64,000 bases of DNA, from the NCBI GenBank assembly GCA_035543115.1, contig DATKKF010000137.1, forward strand, positions 1 through 64,000, read 5' to 3'. Below are positions 60,192 to 64,000 of the stretch, piece after piece (within the stretch, counting starts at the first letter, position 1; every line of letters starts with the position of its first letter). Both the position numbers and the translations under genes were made by a program. The notes beneath the pieces are model-generated. The model searched no databases. It had not been told where the DNA came from and worked only from the letters and a program-made list of their open reading frames with translations. The stretch is from RPRB01 sp035543115 (GTDB lineage Bacteria > Myxococcota > Myxococcia > Myxococcales > Myxococcaceae).

Positions 60192-61244
60192 TCAGGACGA
60201 CCGCTTCCGCGCGCGGTGCGTCCTGGGGCGCGCGTCGTCGAGCACGCTGAGGTAGTCGATGGCCCGCGGCTCCGGCGGCGGAGGGGTACCGCCGAGCGCC
60301 GCCACCCGGCGGGTGAAGGCCTTGACGATGTCCGGCAGCGGGCGGAACGCCTGCAGCACGGCCCCGGGCCCCTGAAGCGCGCCCTCGAGGGCCTGGAGCA
60401 GCGGAGCCGCCACTGCCTGGATGGGCAGCCCGCGGCGGACGAGGTCCTGGAACGAGTTGCTCAAGGTGAGCAGGTTGTGCCCGGCGGTCTGCACCATCTC
60501 CACCGCCACCCGGGCCACCTGGCCGGGGTTGAGGTGCCCGTCGGCGAGCAGCACCAGGGCCGCCTGGAAGTAGTTGAACACCGGGACCACCCGCGAGCCG
60601 TAGCGCGCGAAGTACGCCGGCGGCGTCAGCCGGTCGAGGTGGATGAAGATCCGCCGCACCGGATCCGCCCGGGGGACCGCGCGCCAGGCGCTGACGATGC
60701 GGGCCCGGTCGTCCGGGTAGACCTGCGCCGCCTCGAGCACCTGCCCGAGCACCGCCTCGTCCACCCGTCCGGCGATGAGGTCCGCGTAGAGCGAGTAGAT
60801 GAAGGCGTCGGCCTCGGCGTCGTCGCCGAAGAGCACCTCCTCGGCCTCGACCGGAGCGTGGATCCGGCTCTCGAGCAGGACGGGCAGCTTGTAGCCGACC
60901 TGCCCCCGGAGCGCGCGGAAGCGCCCCCGGAGCAGGTTGCGCACGTTGTCCTTGAGCACCAGCTCGTCCCACTCGACGCCGTCGAGCTTGAGCTTGGCCT
61001 CGAGCACGTTGCGCATCTGGGTGGGGCTGCCGGAGATGATGCACAGCCGGGTGTCGCCCTGGGCGCGCAGCTCGCGGATGAGCGCCGCCGCGCCGGGCAC
61101 CGCCTGCTTCTCGCTCGCCTTCTGCAGCGCCGTCCGGACGAGCTGGGCGAAGGTGTCGAACTCCGTCTGGAGGTAGGTCTTGTCCAGGTCCCAGCGGTAG
61201 ATGCGACGGGGCGGCCGCGGGTCGATGCGGTCCGGAAGAGCCAT
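60192..61244 (-). CDS. App1/DUF2183-like HAD-family protein
   Basis: A 350-aa soluble protein. Residues of about 15-150 carry a HAD-like arrangement: YRWDLDKTYLQTEFD (DxDKT, nucleophile motif), LCIISGSPTQMRNVLEAKLK (motif II Ser), an internal Lys in YKLPVLLE, and LFGDDAEADAFIYSLYADL (motif IV). This pattern matches the catalytic domain of App1-type phosphatidate phosphatases (DUF2183). The second half is helical and unrecognised. The start is 3 bp from the plsX stop, so a role in phospholipid metabolism is a fair inference. Confidence 0.82.
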   Translation of the reverse strand: MALPDRIDPRPPRRIYRWDLDKTYLQTEFDTFAQLVRTALQKASEKQAVPGAAALIRELRAQGDTRLCIISGSPTQMRNVLEAKLKLDGVEWDELVLKDNVRNLLRGRFRALRGQVGYKLPVLLESRIHAPVEAEEVLFGDDAEADAFIYSLYADLIAGRVDEAVLGQVLEAAQVYPDDRARIVSAWRAVPRADPVRRIFIHLDRLTPPAYFARYGSRVVPVFNYFQAALVLLADGHLNPGQVARVAVEMVQTAGHNLLTLSNSFQDLVRRGLPIQAVAAPLLQALEGALQGPGAVLQAFRPLPDIVKAFTRRVAALGGTPPPPEPRAIDYLSVLDDARPRTHRARKRSS

Positions 61245-61247
61245 CGG

Positions 61248-62285
61248 TCAGGAACCGGCCAGCGAGAGCCCCTCCCGGATGGCGTGGGCGAGGTCGGAGG
61301 TGACCGCCTTGGCGGCGACCTTCCCCGCGTTGGCGATGGCCCGTGCCTTCGAGCGACCGTGGGCCTTGATGAACAGCCGGTCGAACCCGAGCACCGGGGC
61401 CCCGCCGTACTGCTGCCAGTCGGTGACGTCCTTCAGCTGCTTCAGGCCGTTGCTGAGCATGGCCAGGCCGATCTTCCAGCGCAGGGCCGAGTGGTAGGCG
61501 TAGTTCGCCAGCTCCACCACCGTCTCCGCCACGCCCTCGAGCATCTTCAGGCAGACGTTGCCCACGAAGCCATCGCAGCAGATGACGTCGGCCGTGCCCT
61601 TGGGGATGTCCACTCCCTCGACGTTCCCCACGAAGCGGACGCCCGGGTGCTGGGCGAGCCTGGCGTGGGCCTCCACGACGCGGGGCGGCCCCTTGGTGGC
61701 CTCGGTCCCGTTCGAGAGCAGGGCCACCGAGGGGTGGGGGTTCTTGCTGATGATCCGCGCGTACGCCGAGCCCATCACCGCGAAGACCACCAGATCGTCG
61801 GCGGTGGCGTCGACCGTCGCCCCCACGTCGAGGATGAGGCTGAACGGATCCTGCTTCGCGCCGTGCCAGGTGCGGGTCGGGTAGACGCTGGCCAGCGCCG
61901 CCCGCCGCACGCCGGGAATCAGCTGGAAGGTCCGGGCGCAGGCGAGCACCCCGGCCCCGGTGTTCCCGGCCGTCACCACTGCATCCGCCTCCCCGTCTGC
62001 CACCAGCCGGGTGGCGACCACGATCGATGCGTTCGGGGTGCGCCCCAGGGCCTCGGAGGGCTTCTCGTGCATCCCCACGAAGTCCGGCGCGTGGTAAACG
62101 CTGATGCGTTCGCCGCTGTGGCGGGTCTCGGCGAGGATCTGGTCGATCTGGTGGCCGTCGCCCACCAGGAGCGCGTGGATGTGCGGCGCCTCGAGCGAGA
62201 GAGCGGCCGCACCGCGGACCACCTCGGCCGGCCCGTGGTCGCTTCCCATGACGTCGAAGGCGATGGTGGTGGCGCGGGGAGGCAT
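61248..62285 (-). CDS. plsX: Phosphate acyltransferase PlsX
   Basis: A 345-aa PlsX that makes acyl-phosphate from acyl-ACP for phospholipid synthesis, a peripheral membrane enzyme. Motifs: TIAFDVMGSDHGPAEVVRGA, VTAGNTGAGVLACARTFQLI, LILDVGATVDATADDL, VALLSNGTEATKG, and YGGAPVLGFDRLFIKAHGRS. The ATG at 62285 (MPPRATTIAFDVMG) fits the family start; upstream ATGs in the frame are less likely. In many bacteria plsX is followed by fabH; here it is followed by the App1-like gene. Confidence 0.95.
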   Translation of the reverse strand: MPPRATTIAFDVMGSDHGPAEVVRGAAALSLEAPHIHALLVGDGHQIDQILAETRHSGERISVYHAPDFVGMHEKPSEALGRTPNASIVVATRLVADGEADAVVTAGNTGAGVLACARTFQLIPGVRRAALASVYPTRTWHGAKQDPFSLILDVGATVDATADDLVVFAVMGSAYARIISKNPHPSVALLSNGTEATKGPPRVVEAHARLAQHPGVRFVGNVEGVDIPKGTADVICCDGFVGNVCLKMLEGVAETVVELANYAYHSALRWKIGLAMLSNGLKQLKDVTDWQQYGGAPVLGFDRLFIKAHGRSKARAIANAGKVAAKAVTSDLAHAIREGLSLAGS

Positions 62286-62463
62286 CGGACGGGAACGCCG
62301 CATCCTAGTGGAGTCCTGGCCCTCCGACCGAGCCCGATCGCGCCCCACCCCCCCCAGGGGGAGAGCGAGACGGAGCAACGTCGGGTGCTCATCACGCTCC
62401 GAACCGGCACGCCCTCGCGCTTGCCGGCGCCGACTGGAGCGTCCTCTGGGGTGGCCTGCCGAG

Positions 62464-64000
62464 CTACTTCGCGGCCGGCGCGCTCGCGTCGGAGACGTTC
62501 TGGTTCGCGGTCTTCCGCTCGATGCAGCCCTTGGTGAGCGTGTACTGGTACGTGCCCAGCTCGTCGCGCCAGAACTCGCCCTGGAACGGCCAGTAGAGCT
62601 GGTCGTCGTTCACCGCCACCGAGTACCGGTACTTCTTGATGATCGCCCGGCGCCCACCGGCCTGGAGCTGCTCCTCCAGGAACTCCTTCTCCTTGGTGGT
62701 CGTCTCGAACTTGATGCGCTCGCCGTTGCCCAGCAGCGTCCGGAGCTCGTTCTGCTCCTGCTCCAGCTTCGCCTTGGCCATCAGCCCGGCCTTCTGGATG
62801 AGCGCGGTGCGCTGCTTCTTCAGGACGTCCTGGAGGTGGCGCGCCAGCTCGGTGCCGTTCAGGCTGGGGTGGCTCTTCTCCGAGTCCAGCTCGTTCTCCA
62901 GCTCGAGGATGGACTCGTTGGTGTTCTTCAGATCCTTGTCGCTCAGGGCGAGCTTCAGCACCCGCTCGAGGATCAGGTCCGGGCTCTGGCCCGCCTTCTT
63001 CGCTGCCCGGTTCTTCTTCTGGATGTCGGAGAGAACCGCGTAGTAGTCGGCCGCCTCCATGTTCTTCCTGGTGAGGTCGTCCAGCGCGTCGTAGACCGGC
63101 TTGTAGCGCCGCTCGAACTCCCGAACGATCGCCGTCGACTCCGCATAGCGGCAGTTCTCGTAGTAGATGACCGCCTTGAGGATCAGCGCCTCGGGGAAGT
63201 ACTCGTCGCGGAAGAACGGGCTGGAGAGGGTGATGAGGTTGCCCAGCGCTTGCTCGTACTGCCCGATGCGGTAGTTGGCCCAGGCGGACTCGAACAGCGC
63301 CTCCAGCCACTGCGGCTTCCCGCGTTCGATCTTCGCATAGTAGTAGAGGGCGAACCGGTTCTGCCGGGCCCCGTAGTGGATGCGCGCCAGCTGCATGAAC
63401 GCCAGGTCGCGCGTCGCATCCGCCACCTTCGCCTCGGCCGGGGGGCGCTCGGCGGTGGGGCGGGTGACCCGGACCACCTCCTTCATCGCCTCCAGCGCCT
63501 GCGGCATGTTCCCGTCACGGAACCAGGTGAGCCCCTCCAGGTACTTGGCCTGGGCGTAGAAGCGGTCGCTCTTGGGGATCTGCGCGGTCAGCTTCCGCGT
63601 GTCCTCGAAGCTCTTGGCCGCCTCGGCCTTCTGCTCCACGGTGTCCAGCGCCCGGCCACGCACGAAGTGGTAGCGCGCGAGCAGGTAGTGGAACTCGTCC
63701 TGGTAGCGCTCCGGCCAGTCGGCGTTGGCGTAACGGGCGACCTCGTCGAGGATGACCGACTCGTTCACCGTCTTGTGGCTGATGAAGAAGAGCCACTCCA
63801 GGGACTTGCTGAAGAACCTGGTGTCCTTGCCCTTGGCCAGGATCTGGCTGAACTCGCCGAGCGCGGCATGGTACTGGCCCATGCGGTAGAGCGTCTTCCC
63901 CAGGAGATATTGCGACTCGAGCTGGAGCGGCGCCATCTTCGGGTCGTTCATCAGCTCCCAGGCCGCCAGGGCCGCCTTGTCGTACTCGCCGCGGTTGAAC
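62464..64000 (-). CDS. TPR/coiled-coil protein, N-terminus outside the window
   Basis: An open frame of at least 511 codons runs to the right edge; the visible start-like ATG at 63951 is internal because coding sense (FNRGEYDKAALAAWELMNDP) continues upstream. At least six TPR-like repeats are visible (LGKTLYRMGQYHAALGEFSQ, QAKYLEGLTWFRDGNMPQAL, ESAWANYRIGQYEQALGNLI, YYENCRYAESTAIVREFERR), then a long charged coiled-coil (about 290-420 of the visible part), and a small beta-rich end (SVAVNDDQLYWPFQGEFWRD). TPR proteins of this kind occur in myxobacterial motility and envelope complexes, but this one is not identified. Confidence 0.85.
   Translation of the reverse strand, partial: FNRGEYDKAALAAWELMNDPKMAPLQLESQYLLGKTLYRMGQYHAALGEFSQILAKGKDTRFFSKSLEWLFFISHKTVNESVILDEVARYANADWPERYQDEFHYLLARYHFVRGRALDTVEQKAEAAKSFEDTRKLTAQIPKSDRFYAQAKYLEGLTWFRDGNMPQALEAMKEVVRVTRPTAERPPAEAKVADATRDLAFMQLARIHYGARQNRFALYYYAKIERGKPQWLEALFESAWANYRIGQYEQALGNLITLSSPFFRDEYFPEALILKAVIYYENCRYAESTAIVREFERRYKPVYDALDDLTRKNMEAADYYAVLSDIQKKNRAAKKAGQSPDLILERVLKLALSDKDLKNTNESILELENELDSEKSHPSLNGTELARHLQDVLKKQRTALIQKAGLMAKAKLEQEQNELRTLLGNGERIKFETTTKEKEFLEEQLQAGGRRAIIKKYRYSVAVNDDQLYWPFQGEFWRDELGTYQYTLTKGCIERKTANQNVSDASAPAAK

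Overview
This 64 kb window is GC-rich chromosomal DNA that most likely comes from a member of the Myxococcota (delta-proteobacterial grade). Evidence for this is the adjacent pair of genes resembling the MXAN_2561/MXAN_2562 families, a MYXO-CTERM-like tail, two Hanks-type Ser/Thr kinases (one fused to a periplasmic ligand-binding domain), many lipoproteins and TPR proteins, GLG1-type cysteine-rich repeats, a sterol-reductase-family membrane enzyme and polyphosphate glucokinase. No insertion sequence, phage, integron or CRISPR array is visible. No complete tRNA or rRNA gene was found.

Layout. 1-5.0 kb: a partial Cys-rich exported protein, a Dbr1-like metallophosphoesterase, then uvrA. 5.0-8.3 kb: a decayed accessory patch. 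It holds a frameshifted HAD phosphatase, a tRNA-3'-end-like fragment, a lower-GC TPR lipoprotein, and a row of broken gene pieces that includes a TonB-receptor N-terminus between two copies of a 22-bp direct repeat. 8.3-18.3 kb: M16 peptidase, outer-membrane protein, SDR plus ERG4/ERG24-like reductase, a monothiol thioredoxin-like protein, small DUF1059 protein, receptor-like kinase. 18.5-30.3 kb: POT transporter, nadA, a three-gene membrane/zinc-ribbon operon, SprT-like protease, GDPD, A-type Fe-S carrier, FolM-like SDR, rhodanese-MoeB, rhodanese and an RsmB-family methyltransferase. 30.5-42.1 kb: M24-like protein, M61 peptidase, rnhB, acs, an S2P protease, a degenerate response regulator, membrane proteins and the GLG1-repeat protein.

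42.2-51 kb (minus strand) is one long, tightly packed run: ppgK, uppS, cdsA, rseP, rlpA-like, tsaB, usg-like asd paralogue, MXAN_2561-like, MXAN_2562-like, moaD-moaE fusion. It joins isoprenoid carrier and phospholipid synthesis, regulated intramembrane proteolysis and wall remodelling, so most of it serves the cell envelope. 51-64 kb: a second kinase, RluA-type pseudouridine synthase, dinB, arylamine N-acetyltransferase, pcnB-type nucleotidyltransferase with an acidic head and an arginine-rich tail, an extended SDR, a minus-strand lipid-linked run (plsX, App1-like HAD, membrane-anchored Ig-like/PDZ protein), and a TPR/coiled-coil protein running off the right edge.

The most unusual material is: the Dbr1-like phosphoesterase with an altered catalytic motif; the kinase/ligand-binding fusion; several paralogues that keep the fold but lack catalytic residues (thioredoxin, response regulator, aspartate-semialdehyde dehydrogenase, M24); a 14-bp tandem duplication that appears to have shifted the end of the rlpA-like gene; and the decayed patch at 5-8 kb. 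All family assignments are from reading motifs, not from database searches.
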